A program made the position numbers and the translations under genes. The notes below the pieces were generated by a model that saw only the letters and a list, made by a program, of their open reading frames with translations, ran no database searches and had not been told where the DNA came from. Below, in pieces: positions 47,994 through 59,220 of a stretch of DNA of 64,000 nucleotides (position 1 is its first letter; every line of letters begins with the position of its first letter). This DNA is from Acheta domesticus (taxonomy: Eukaryota; Arthropoda; Insecta; Orthoptera; Gryllidae), in contig JAHLJT010009436.1 of the NCBI GenBank assembly GCA_031308135.1, positions 156,895,527 to 156,959,526 of the forward strand, read 5' to 3'.

Positions 47994-49217
47994 CACTTTA
48001 ATAGAGCTACCGATTTCTGAGACCGGACAATATTTTTGTTTGTTTATACTGGCATACCTGTTAAGCGGCAGGGGTTCTCCGGCTCAATAGCTTCGCCCCC
48101 CAAACCTCCCCTCTACATTCCAATTGTTGTTAATCGGTTTCGTTTGATCGTTTATGAGCATTGTGTTTGTTCTGGGAACCCTACTGGTCTCTCATGCCGG
48201 ATAGCTCCAGTAGCGTATGAACTGCATCAGGTCTGTCGTACCGGATTACTCCAAGAAGGTTTTAGTTATCTAAAGTGTAATGGATATCTCTTCCACTAGC
48301 TGCCTACTACATGTTGATGGCGTGGGCGATGAATTCAATTAATGTTAGAGGAAGTGTCTGGCGATGAATGTTGTTTAGATTCAGAAATCGGTGATTCCGA
48401 CGAAGATCCTGATTTTGCGATTTCAAATGAAGAAGACTCTGATTTGACGGACTCCAGTATGCAAAGTAATTATCTTCTGAATGAAGAACTAGATAGAGGT
48501 GAGTTACAAAACAATGTGGAGCCTGAATACTACTATGGGAAACCTCAAAAGAGCAAGCGTAGCCTGAAATGGAATAGTTCTGAACCTAGGCAAAAGTAAG
48601 GGTTCCAGTTCACAATATTGTTAGGGGAGGATTACCCGGCCTCAGCGGTCAAGCCAGAGCCCTGGAAATCACCCAGACAAAAAGCCCTGGCACTCAGTGA
48701 TGATCCTCCAGTTAATCCACAAGAAATCCCAAGGGACAAGATGAACAAACGAAAGACATGCAGCAAGTGCCCTTCTCTGAAAGAAAGAAAGACACAATAC
48801 CAATGTATCAGATGTTCAAAACCTATCTGCCTTGAGTGCAGCCGAAAAGTCTGTACGGATTGTGCTCCTGATTTTGTTTGATTTTGTGGTAGAAGGAGAA
48901 TTACATTTCTTTTTATAAAATGCACAGAAAATAACTGTAAACAAGTTGTTTATTTTTAGTTTCATAAAATTATACAAGATTATTTTGATGAAAATTTAGT
49001 AATATTTTAAAAGTTTGAGATTCATTAAGTAAAGTTGTAACTTTGTAATAATAAAAAATGCTGGAAAACTTTGATTTAGTGTTGATTTACAGTTTCTATT
49101 ACATATAAGTTGCCAACGCTTAATGTTTATGTTTGTAAAATAAAATCTAACCACCCGGTCTGTCAGACCGGATAGCTCCAATAGCGACACATGAAAGTGT
49201 TAATAGCCGTTAAAGTG
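47994..49217 (+). mobile_element. Internally deleted piggyBac-like element, only in copy 2
   Basis: Copy 1 reads GTTCTTTAATATTC at this place; copy 2 is interrupted exactly at the TTAA. The element's ends match as inverted repeats (CACTTTAATAG at the left, complement of CACTTTAACGG at the right). They are bordered by TTAT (47990-47993, one change from TTAA) and TTAA (49218-49221). TTAA targeting is the signature of piggyBac. Subterminal repeats CCGGATAGCTCC(A/G)TAGCG lie at 48197-48215 and 49168-49186. At 1224 bp it is far shorter than autonomous piggyBac elements and lacks the catalytic core. Confidence 0.88.
48342..48881 (+). pseudogene. PiggyBac-like transposase remnant (both ends, no core)
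   Basis: One frame broken by a single in-frame TAA (48597-48599). The first part, about 85 residues, is acidic (DSDEDPDFAISNEEDSD), like the N-terminus of piggyBac transposases. The second part ends in a Cys-rich tail with four CxxC pairs (CSKC, CIRC, CLEC, CTDC), the C-terminal zinc-binding domain of piggyBac proteins. The catalytic domain with its Asp triad, normally several hundred residues between these parts, is deleted. The element cannot move itself but could be mobilised by a related transposase. Confidence 0.85.
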
Positions 49218-49494
49218 TTAATATTCTTCAAATAATAATTCTGTGCTACTATTAGGAATACGACAAATTAATAAAATATCAAAAATGTAGTGTGGGCGGC
49301 GAGAGATGGCAGCAGGCAAGAGTATGTGGAAAGTCTGAATAGCTAGCCGAGACCAAAGGAAATAGAAAACTAATACGTGAAAGTCTGTGCCATTCTGTAG
49401 CAACAGTAGTTTATTTTCAGGAAGGGTTGTAAAAGAATAATCCGATGATGTTAGGTAGATGGAAGAAGAAATTGTGGGATGTGTGAATTATTTG

Positions 49495-49855
49495 CTCTTT
49501 TATTGATTTTAGGTTGAAATCTGAATGCAGCGTTGAGTTTCTGACAAACCATGGGGCTTTGGTTGCAATGCGGAGGATTCTGTTTTGGAAGACTTGGATC
49601 TTTTTTATGTGGAATGCTGCTGAATGACACCAGATCGGGCATGCGTAAAGGAGTGGTCGGAGAATGGATTTGTGTAGGAGCACTGTGTTTTGGGGGCTGA
49701 GATTACTTTTACGGTTTCTAATGGGTGGAAGTTGATGAAGTTTTAGAAGGAGCTTCCTCGCCTGTCTGCGTGGGCCGCTGTGAAGGAAGGCAATGCCAGG
49801 CGGCCATGACGCCTTGGCTTGAGGTGGACGTGCGCGGGATAGGTCTTCGCACTGC
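49495..49855 (-). pseudogene. Jockey-like LINE, C-terminal ORF2 remnant (copy 2)
   Basis: Counterpart of 20640-21025. Reads HKSILRPLLYACPIWCHSA, then KIQVFQNRILRIATKAPW and FVRNSTLHSDF in one frame, better preserved than in copy 1. The APWFVRN motif is typical of Jockey-type LINE proteins downstream of the polymerase core. No polymerase motifs are present, so it is a short dead remnant. Confidence 0.75.
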
Positions 49856-49929
49856 AACCTTCTCTTTAGATTTGCGTTGGGGTTTCGCCACTATTTTTTG
49901 AAAGATTGAAACCATATGTAGAAATATAT

Positions 49930-51769
49930 TTGAGGCGTTGTTTTTTTTCGTACTTGTTTATTCTGGCATAAAGATTTTTCGATCGCATTGCGGCGGTCTT
50001 CATTATTACAAAAAACAGTAACAATAAGTCTAAATAACAAATAAAATAAAATATACAACATAACATGATTATGCATAAAATTATAATTAAAGAAAAGTAG
50101 AAAAATTGTAATAAAAATGTGAAAATGCAAACATATTTTTGAATCAAGAGTACTTGAAATAACAAATTCCAATGTAAAGTGAAATGAAAATAAAATTTTA
50201 CTTTCATTTCATATAAAATAAAATTTCCATGGATTGCTCGATCTCGATGTCAAATATCACTAAGGCTAGGGCTCATTTTTAGCACCATGAAGTTCTAAAT
50301 GCTAGTTAGAGGAAACTTTTATGTCGTAACTTCGATGCGCTTTTGTGAACAATTTTATACTCCCGGCCGGGTCTTCTCACATTAGTGAGATTTTAATGAG
50401 AAAATCTGAGAAGTCCAAGAACTTACTTGAGATAATTTAATTTATAATTCGAATAGAACACGAACGAGAATATCTTTTCTTGGAAACTACCGTCTTCGAA
50501 GACAAATAACTCTGAAAATGTCATCCATCTGAAATCCATTTGATAAAAATCGAAATTACAAACAGAAGAGCGAATTATTGTATAATTATGTAATTATCAC
50601 ATTCAGTAATAAACTGAATCACAAGTCAAAAACATTTCCACAACTTTTCCTGTTTTACAACGAAGAAATATACTTTTAAATGTGGATTAATTTACTGTAC
50701 TCTTGTTTAGTTCATTAAAGAAATCCCACTTGTCTATCAGGCATCTAAGAGAATTAAAAGAAACATCGTAAGCTTGAAAATAAGATACGTATCTATGCCG
50801 ATTCACTCAAGTTTGGTTAACGCACTCATATTATTGTTTCTATAACCTTCGGGTCCAATATATTTTATACAGCCCCTAGTAAATGCGGTTACTTTTAGGG
50901 CATGCAAAGTGTGCTAAAATTTCAAAGCAAGATGATGCTCAAATGTTCCGATAAATCTGTGAATGCAACAAAGAAAACAACATACTTTCGTCTGACCGCA
51001 TCAGCTACTACTGACCTCAATGTATCGTTAAGTGATTTTAACACTTAAAATAAAATGAATGTCAGTACGGCTGTATAAAAATGAATGTATGACACGAGAT
51101 AAAACTTTTCTCCTACGATTGCTCGTATCGGTCTCTGAACCTCGGTGTCGCAAAATAAAATAGCACTTTGACTACTCGCATCATAAACAATTATTATATG
51201 CGGCGATGCAACAACAGCGCTTCTATTATGAGTTTCGTAATGAGACGCGCGCTCAGATGGATTCACAATAGCGCTGTGATTACAAGCACCAAAGCCACGA
51301 AACAAACAATAGTTAGTATCAGTGAAAAAAATCTAACAGATAATTATTGCATTTTGAAATGAAAAGAAATAAACCTGATGCCATTGTACACGAACATAAA
51401 ATATTGAACAATACAAGTTTTATTTTGATCTTCCATCAAACGTCTGTCATTTCAGTTGCATTCCGCGAACGCCTGTTGTTGTGAATGGATATTCCCTACA
51501 ATATTGGTTTTTCACATTAACCTTTTTTCCTAAATAAATGCAATGAGATCGAGATAATGCGGTATAAAGGTACATTTTCTCTTGGGCAGAAAGAAAACAT
51601 TTCAGTGATGCAGTTTCGTTTCCGTATTGATGAATGCTTCCAGTACATTAAACGTTATGTACGTTTGCTTTATTTTTAAGTACCTTAACACGGCGCATAT
51701 CAATCACACCATAAAAATAGTTCGTTTTGTTTTCCTACCATCAATATTCTTTTTTTGATTCAAAATTGA
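49930..51769. other. AT-rich DNA, nothing recognised (copy 2)
   Basis: Counterpart of 21060-22919. Confidence 0.5.
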
Positions 51770-54050
51770 TGAAGGCGAGAAAAAATCGCTAAATACTCGA
51801 TAAAATTCATAACAACCGTTCATACGCGCTGCAAAGTACTAACTAATAACAATAATTGTGTAAGAATAGACGCTATTGTAAAGAACGATCTAAGTAAATC
51901 AATCTGGGACGTTATCAGATCTCTGCGTAGTAATATAAATGCACGTAATGCAATTTCAGCAGACACGTGGGTGCAGTATTTTTCACGAACGCTCGTAATA
52001 GCTGACATTGAAAGAGGGACAAATATTTTCACTGAACGGGTTGTGCCTGAATTAGATGAACCGTTAACGCTGGAATGAAGTGAATAAAGGAATTTTAGCC
52101 ACGAACACTAGAAAAGCTTGCGGCGCGGATGGCATTCCGACAAAATTTATTTCGGAGTTGTGGAAACTTAGATACGGAGAGTATTCTGAATCTGTTTAAT
52201 AGCATTCTTGATACCGGGTCGTATCCATAAACTTGGAGTACAGCTATTCTCCAACCTATTTATAAAAATAAGGGCGATACGAGTTGCCCAGAAAATTATC
52301 GTGGCATTAGTATTTTACCAGCGCTAAGCAAATTGTTCTGTAAAATTCTTAACGTTCGACTGAGCGACTGGGCGGAAAAGTATAGTAAAATTTCAAAAAT
52401 GCAAGCAGGTTTTAGGAAAGGCTTCGCGACCACCGACAATATCTTTGTGTTAGATACTACTAGTAAAACAGGCGCTTTCACGTAAACGAGGCCATTTATA
52501 TTGCAGTTTTGTGGATTTCGAAAAGGCGTTTGATTCAATCAACAGAGAATCGTTATGGCGAAAACTAAATGAACTAGGCATCTCAAGTAAAGTTTTAACG
52601 GTGTTACAGAGTATGTACAGAGAAGTAAATTTTCTGCGTCAAGTGCGGTGACGGAAGTACAACGCAAAAAATAAAATCAACAGTAGGGGTAAGACAGGGT
52701 TGTCCTCTTTCACCTCTGTTGTTTATCTTGTATATAAATGATTTATTGACATGGGTACAGGAAACCGACACATCTGCACCGGCAATTGATGGCCTGAAAA
52801 TTCCAGGATTACTTTATGCGGACGATTTAGTTCTATGCTCAGAAACGATTGAGGGATTACAGTCGAGTTTAAACACCCTAGAAAGATATAGTGTAGAATG
52901 GGGACTAAAAGTAAATATTCAAAAAAACGAAAATTGTTGTCTTCAAGAATGGGTTTATTTGGGGTAACATAGAGAAATGGTATTACGCACAGGAGGAACT
53001 CGACCGTGTTAAAACTTTTACTTATCTTGGTGCAAAATTCGCTATGAACGGGGGATGGAATAAACACATAGTTGCGGCTCATAGTAAAGGAAGAATTGCT
53101 CTCAAAGAAATCGGTTGCGTAATGCGTAGAGTACCGGAATTGCCTTTAAAGGTGTGCGACACAATGTTTAAATCGCTAGTGCTCCCAGCAATGAATTACG
53201 GGACGGAAATCTGGGGAGTGGACAGAATAGACAGATTAGAAAGCATCGAAACAGATTATTATAAATTAATTCTCTGAGTCTCTAGATACGCAGCTAATGC
53301 CGGCGTCTTAAGAGAGGTAGGTAGTGTAGGAATTTGGAAAGATTTGAAAAATGAAAGCCATTAAGCTTGGATTAGATTAGCAAGTGAAGAGTCTGACACG
53401 CTTATTCGCAGGTGCATTTAGAGCGCAATTACAGGAAAACGATCAGCGCTATTGGGCGTACAAAGTGAAACGGGTACTAGAACGCGCAGGTTTGGGAGAT
53501 GTTTCTCCTGAAATGGTTTGAGAATAGGGGAACACGGGAGATAGAACGGTTAATTTCAGATCGACTTTCGGATATTAAAAGGCAAGATGTTTTGGCAGCA
53601 TCGGCAGAAAAATAGTTCGTTAGTGGTACAAACTCACACGAGTCCTGTATGGGGAGACGAAAGTTACGTACACACACGTAAAAGGGATGCAAGAGAGGGA
53701 TACGCTTGGTTTAGGGTAGGAGGGTGGATGCAACGTAGAATGAAGGATTCGAATGACAATGGAATCTGTGTACTTTGCGGTGATAGAGAAGATTGGATCC
53801 ACATCCTGTTAAATTGCTGCGCTACAGAAACTTGGAGAGGAAAATGGATGGGAATGGGGAACTATTGCTTCCAATTCAGAAACATAACGCTCGCTCAAAA
53901 CATATTAGCTGATAATAGATCTCACTTCATGAAAGAATTAGGAACACTTTTTAGGTAAGGTTCGAACTGTCAGGGAAACGGTAATCAGGGAATGGGAAAA
54001 CAGCACTGGTTAGTAGTACGAGCGGAGCCTAGACTGGAGATGAAATAATT
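51770..54050 (+). pseudogene. Non-LTR retrotransposon (LINE) ORF2 remnant with reverse transcriptase
   Basis: 5'-truncated ORF2 split by several frameshifts and stops. In order on the plus strand: linker (51770-52070); GADGIPTKFI (near 52120) and PENYRGISILP (near 52290); QAGFRKGFATTDNIF (near 52400); FVDFEKAFDSI with the first catalytic Asp (52508-52540); VRQGCPLSPLLF (from 52689); LLYADDLVL with the catalytic YADD (52815-52826); the WGLKVN motif (near 52900); FTYLGAKF (near 53022). A C-terminal region contains a Cys/His motif (CVLCGDREDWIHILLNCC, near 53770). No endonuclease domain is in the window. I do not assign a clade. The first part is shared with copy 1 up to the gap. Confidence 0.9.
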
Positions 54051-54570
54051 AATTCAATAAGCAAGAGATAATTAAGTTAACTAGAAAGGTAATCAGTAAT
54101 GCTAATCATTAATATTAAGTAGTAAGTTAGTAATAATTAAATTAGTCAGTATGCGATAATTAAGTTAATTAGTAGAAAATTGTTCGAAGAGGCGGTGGGC
54201 ACGGGCGATCTTCTGTGGCGGTGTTTGATTTCAGAGGCTGAGGAGGCCAAAGACTGGATGGAGAAGATGCCCACGCCAGGAAATAAATAAATAGTTTAGA
54301 AAAAAACAACTAGTAGTTTAGCATGTACTCGTCTTCTGACGGCAGGTTTTTCCCCCTTCAGGGGTTTTTTCCTCAGCCGTACCTTATGGTCTCCTTTCCG
54401 CGGCTTTGATGCGATGAAGAGACCATTAGGGGTGAATGCCAGAATTCGAAAGGTTAGAATGCGGTAGGATGTAGGTATTGTAATGGCTTAAAGGCCTTCA
54501 GCCTAGCCACATAGTTAAAAGAACTGAAATTTTGTATCAATGTGTTATAATTATCTATTAAATAAAATAA
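54051..54570 (+). repeat. Probable 3' untranslated region of the LINE
   Basis: AT-rich sequence, then a hairpin-prone stretch (CCCCCTTCAGGGGTTTTTTCC near 54352), GGCTTAAAGGCCTTCAGCC (near 54485) and a terminal TATTAAATAAAATAATAA near 54555. The exact end is uncertain; an alternative end is the AAATAAATAAATAG near 54285. Confidence 0.5.
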
Positions 54571-54799
54571 TAATTTTGTAGAGTGTGTGAACAAGCAATG
54601 TAATGAAAGCCAAAGGGAGATCGCTTACCAGAACAGAGTTCTACGTGGGCATCATATATGCACGTTGGATTTAATAGCCAATTCCACGCGCCTGCAACTT
54701 GCCCGTACCCTAGATCAGTGGAGAATCTACTTCCCACCGCCTAGAGTATATAGCTAGAAAGTTGGCAACTTCCTGTCCGCGTAGGAGAAGCCATAGCAG

Positions 54800-55960
54800 C
54801 GGCGCTCAGCAACAAGTTGCGCCGCGCGTTCTGCTTGAAGCTGCTCGGGACTGTCGTAAAGAGAAGGGAGAACTTTTGACGACCGCATACGAGCCGAGGC
54901 TTCCGCTCGCCTCCCACGGGGCGGGCGGGGTCAAGAGCGACGGCAGCGGGCGAGGGACGGGCAAGGCAAGGAGACTGGCGAAGGGGAGGTGAGAACGGGG
55001 GCGAGGGCGGCGAGGAGGCGACGAGAACGGAGGCGGTGGCGGTGGCGGGGACGGAGAAGAGGACGAAGTAGTGGGCGGAGGCGGAGGTGTGGTCGGAGGC
55101 GGGGACGAAAGGCGGGGGCGGAGGCGGGGGCAAAGGCGTGGTGAAGGCGGAGGCGGGGACGGGGCGAGGCGGGGTGGGGACGGGGGAGGCGGGGCGGGGA
55201 CGGGTGAGGCGGGGCGTGGGCGGGGACGGGTGAGGCGGGGCGTGGGGCGGGGACGGGGGAGGCGGGGCTTACGCGGGCGGGGTGGGGGCGGGTGCGGAGG
55301 CGGGTGCGGAGGCGGGTGCGAGGCGGGTGCGGAGGCGGGGGTGGGGGTGGAGGCGGGGGCAGAGGACGGTGGTGACCGCGGGGGCAACGGGCAGGAGAGG
55401 GGGCGGGGCTGGAAACGAGGGATTGGTGAAGTTGAGGGTGAGGGCGGGGTGGAGGACGAGAGCGAGGGTATAGGCGAAGGTGATGGTGGGGGGTTGAAGG
55501 TGGGAGGGTGGAGCGAGAGGCGGGAGAAAGGACCGTGGCGACGAAGTGGCAAGGAGAGTGGCGAAGAGGAGGGGAAGGGGAGGCGAGGGGGCGGAGGTGA
55601 AGGCGATGACGAAAGCGGGGGCATAGGAGCTAAGGCGTGAGCGGCGGCGGGGCAGTGAGGGCGACGGCGAGGGCAAAGGCGAAGGGGGAGACGATGCCGA
55701 GTGGTGGGAGAGGGTGAAGGCGAGGGCGGGTGAAGGGCGAGGGAGAGGGCGGGGGCGGGTGTTTAGGTCGAGGGGGCGGGGAGGGCGTCGGGAGGAGATT
55801 AGCGTGCGCGGTGAAAGGGAACTAACGACGCCCTCTCGGCGATTACCGGGTTTAGTCGCGGCCAACTTTTGAGAACGCGCCCCGGGCGACAGCACCCTCT
55901 GCTCCGCCCCCGCCCCGCCCCCTCTTTCCGCCCCGCGTTGGAACGTCTTTCAATGCTGCC
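54800..55960 (+). repeat. G-rich low-complexity region
   Basis: The plus strand is dominated by imperfect GGCGGAGGCGGGGAC-type units, densest at 54990-55480, thinning to 55800 and turning C-rich at about 55880-55935. Long frames in several registers on both strands, Gly/Arg- or Pro/Ser-rich, are compositional and overlap one another. I see no gene. Confidence 0.8.
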
Positions 55961-56299
55961 TGCTTATCCTCTCGACGCTTCGCTACTTCCTGCGATTTTG
56001 GGGCGACCATCGCTGCTCTGCAACACCCTAAGGCGACCTGTGATACTCGGCGTTTCTTGCCTTTCGCAGCAGCGCCTGCCGGGAACACGCGGGGAATCCT
56101 CGCTCCGTTTCGACGACAGCCAATGGTACTCTTCACACCCAACGACAACCACCATGCAGCCTCCCGTCTTATGTGTTAAAAGTACTGGAAGAGCTCACCT
56201 ATCCCCAACCCATGGATTTTATTTTTTTGTAACACGCTTAAATTTATCTTAACTAGTAGCGCTAAAACAGCACGTACTTTTTCGCCCGTATTTTCACGC
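55961..56299. other. Transition zone, nothing recognised
   Basis: Moderate GC to about 56160, then AT-rich. No identified gene or repeat. Confidence 0.4.
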
Positions 56300-56720
56300 A
56301 AAATTACGCGAAAAGCACTCAAATTTACGATAAATTGTACATGACCTTATTTCAAAATCTATCTTTAAGGAGCGAATTTCATTAAAGGGGAAAACTCTAT
56401 CTTCATAATTGCCACTTGTAGGAAGACCATGAAAAATTTCAATTTTTGTAATTGCCGAAAAAATCAGAATTTTCTACGAAAATGAGACCTGCACCATTCT
56501 CTCAAACGTCCTTCACACTATCCAACAACAAATTTAATTAATAATGATGGAGCAATTTTTTGAAAATGTCCCGGGGGCTTCATGTAATTAACCCTTAAAA
56601 ATTAAAATATCGTTTTCAAATTCAAGAGCCCTCGACATCAGCCAGATCGATTGGGGAATTTCAATTTTGGAGAAAATCGGCTGAACGGTTTAGCCGATAG
56701 CATTGTTCACAGACGGACAG
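56300..56720 (-). repeat. Family A related fragment, reverse
   Basis: On the minus strand this contains the CCGTCTGTCCGTCTGTGAAC start, an ATCGATCTGGCTGATGTCGA block and ATGAAGCCCCCGGGACATTT, each with counterparts in the family A members. The palindromic head is missing. Confidence 0.6.
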
Positions 56721-57184
56721 ACGGCTTTCAGTGCAATCATAATAATACGCAAATAATGAAACGTATCTCACTTTAGAAACGTAAATAACGTTTTTAATAA
56801 ACACACATTATTTACTTTTTAAGGCTGTTTCCACATGCTACTTACAATAAGAACAGGATCCATTCTGTTGTACTGTTCACATGACCTGGCCTTCGCTGAT
56901 GGTGGCTGCCCGCCTCAGGGTGTTAAGGGAAATTCAGACAGTTAAGGGAAAGTTGGGGTAGAGTACGTAGAGACAATATTCGACGGCGACTCCTGACACA
57001 TCGCACTGGTCTCTGACAGACAGCACCGCGCGAGTGACCGCCTGCCAAATCGTAACAAGTGAACGTCTTCAGAGGAGGTGTCGCGATTTCATAGGAGGCA
57101 GGAGGACGTCATGGAAAACGTTCGTGTCTGAGAGAAGACAGCCTCTCAAACCTACGACCATGATTCACCAGACCGTTGTTTAGA
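56721..57184. other. Unassigned DNA
   Basis: AT-rich to about 56850, then mixed composition. No gene or repeat recognised. Confidence 0.45.
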
Positions 57185-57620
57185 GAAGAATTGTAACAGT
57201 CGGCTGCTCTGACGCCTAGTTTTCCGTGGTTTCTCCGATCAACATCAGGCGACTGCCGGAGCAGTACCCTAACAAACGGGCCACAGACCGTGCGCAATAT
57301 TTCCTTCCCCTTCCTAGTCCTATCCTCACCCCTTACGTACTTACACACACACACACACACTCTCACATGCACTTCACCAACACACATGCCGGGAGACCGG
57401 TCGGGAGTTTAGAGATTGTCCCGACCGCGGCGGTGCCCCGCTGGTGGGAGATACCTGGTTGGGGAATATCCCCGCAAGCCAACGTAGGTCAGCACTTGAT
57501 TTGGCCATCCAGCGGGGGAATATCAGCGCCATCTCTCGCGATAAACATGCACTACACTTACGGAACTATCGAACTTCTGCGTTGACGCGCCCATAATCAC
57601 TAATCAATCAATCAATCCAT
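57185..57620 (+). repeat. tRNA-derived SINE, 5' truncated
   Basis: Body and 3' module are well preserved: CCGTGGTTTCTCCGATCAAC, AACGGGCCACAGACCG, an AC run (57343-57360), CCGGTCGGGAG, CCCCGCTGGTGGGAGATACC and CATCCAGCGGGGGAA. The tail is AATCAATCAATCAATCC. The tRNA-like head is missing. Confidence 0.85.
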
Positions 57621-58089
57621 CGACAGTCCGCTCGTGGACACTCCGCCTGCATCTGCGTTGATCGCTTGACCAGGCCGACATGCCATCGGCATATGTGAGG
57701 AACTCCTCGTTCCCCTTTCCTACTTACGTAGCAGCGTTACATTTCATAATAATTGATACTGTACCTCGATTGATGGATTGTTTGCAGGCACGCCAGCTAC
57801 TGTGGTAACACAGTGCGCCAGACAAGTCTCTTCGAAGACGCACCTTGCTGCTAGGATTTATGGCAAAGAAATTATGTTGATAGCTGCAGCTTGTAACAAA
57901 AGAAAATCGCTTCTTCATCACAATTACAGCAGATGCTGGAAGTGTTGTACCCTTCATTGTTTCTCAGTGATCTAGTTACTACCAAAACAAATGTAGTTTT
58001 CAATGGAAAGCCCTGACGGGACTCGGTGCAGAGGACTTTCCTGGAGCACAGTGCGTCCCGTTAGTGCATTGGATGTGTCTTCCGTGTGT
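57621..58089. other. Unassigned DNA
   Basis: No gene recognised. Short open frames only. Confidence 0.45.
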
Positions 58090-58480
58090 GACATCCGGCA
58101 TCGACTTACACTGACTCGCTGGAGATTCGCTCCTTCTAGCATCTCCCCAGCGGGGCACTGCACGGTTGGGACGAGCTCTAAGCTCCCGAATGCGCTATCC
58201 ACATTTGTGGAAGTGTAGTGCATGCATGTGCCTGTGCAGGAGTGTGTAAGAAAGGGGTGATGATAGGACAAAGAAGAGAAGGAAAGATGTTGTGCAGTCC
58301 TTGGCCTGTTTGTTAAGTTACTTCTCCGGCATTCGCCTGATGTTAGGGGAGAAAGTATTAAAGAGATCAGCTGGTTGCTAGAATTCTCAAGCTGACAACG
58401 GCTGAGTTCTGCCTATCAGCTAATGTTGAAAATCGGCCTCCTTCGGGGCTGGAACCCTAGCGGCAACGCTCTCTCTCGGA
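58090..58480 (-). repeat. tRNA-derived SINE, reverse, diverged
   Basis: Reverse copy lacking the extreme 3' tail: CCCCAGCGGGGCACTGC, GAGCTCTAAGCTCCCG, AAGGGGTGATGATAGGACAA, TCTCCGGCATTCGCCTGATG and CTAGAATTCTCAAGC. A degenerate B-box complement (GGGCTGGAACC) lies near 58456. Confidence 0.8.
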
Positions 58481-58504
58481 GGTAAACTCACGTAGTGTTT
58501 TTTT

Positions 58505-58690
58505 ACTTAGTGCAGGTCACTACTAAGATCATTTCGCGACCACTCTAAATAACATTAGGGGTAACGGTATACGGACACACACAAACATCCATGACCCGGG
58601 CAGGATAGGAACCCGCGACGCTTCAGGCACGAGGCAGCTACGGCCCTCCAGCTTTAGCCGTCGGCTATTCAGATCGTCTCCCATAGTGTG
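58505..58690 (-). repeat. Second, unrelated tRNA-derived SINE
   Basis: On the minus strand, A-box-like TAGCTGCCTCGTGCC (plus 58626-58640) and B-box-like GGGTTCCTATCC (plus 58603-58614) are followed by TGCCCGGGTCATGGATGTTTGTGTG. The body differs from the main SINE family. It has the organisation of common arthropod SINEs; the assignment is by structure, not database match. Confidence 0.65.
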
Positions 58691-59128
58691 AACCTCCCTT
58701 CTGACAGGGAATGTATCGACGGGTTGCGCTCGCCGGTGTAGAAGACAGAAGGCGACAGATTAACGAGCGGCTTCGCGTGTCGCGTGGGGGGAGGGGGAGG
58801 GGTGGGGGAAACCCTAGCCGCGGCTCGCCCCGTGCGCCCTCGCAGGCAAACGAGCGCCCCGGGGGCAGGGGTTCGACGCCTGATGGATGCCTCCCGGGAG
58901 GAAGAGGGCGAGGCGGGCGCCACCAGACGTCGCGAGATGAGGCGAAAAGCAGCCGAAGCACACGAGGGGAGGCAAGGCGAGGAAACAAGATGAGGCGGAG
59001 TCGAGGAGACGGGATTCAATAGACCCACCACATACGTGCAAGGCGGGAAGTGTGGGCCAAACCAGGGGAGAAGCTAGTCGCAACGGCACCGCGAGGAGCG
59101 AGGCCGCTTGGGAGTCACAATCGTGCGC
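58691..59128. other. GC-rich DNA without recognised gene
   Basis: G-rich and CpG-rich, with a GGGGGGAGGGGGAGGGGTGGGGG run near 58786-58809. Overlapping open frames on both strands look compositional. Confidence 0.5.
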
Positions 59129-59220
59129 CGGGTCGGGTCGGGTCGGGTCGGGTCGGGTCGACTCGGGTCGGGTCGGGTCGGATCGGGACGGGATGGGTCG
59201 GGACGGGACGGGACGGGACG
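59129..59220 (+). repeat. GGGTC / GGGAC pentamer array
   Basis: Tandem GGGTC units passing into GGGAC units, about 18 pentamers in all. Peptides predicted across it are artefacts of a stop-free repeat. Confidence 0.92.

Larger units (their letters stand above)
46572..49413 (+). repeat. Family A member 2 with piggyBac-like insertion (copy 2)
   Basis: Counterpart of 17687-20567, without the solo LTR but with the piggyBac-like element at 47994-49217. The CCGT array (46808-46895) is longer than in copy 1. Confidence 0.75.
30123..51998 (+). repeat. Large direct duplication, copy 2
   Basis: Second copy of 1-23157, same order and orientation. Relative to copy 1 it lacks 3361-4076, the GGGGC-array block and the solo LTR, has a contracted pyrimidine-rich array, and carries an extra piggyBac-like element (47994-49217). 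It runs without a gap into a LINE that extends to about 54570, so the true right end of the shared segment is hidden by the gap in copy 1. Whether homology extends left of 30123 cannot be judged, since the partner sequence lies outside the window. Confidence 0.95.

Noticed and set aside
54806..55895. Long Pro/Ser-rich and Gly/Arg-rich open frames
   Set aside because: Compositional; both strands and several frames are open over the same G-rich low-complexity DNA.
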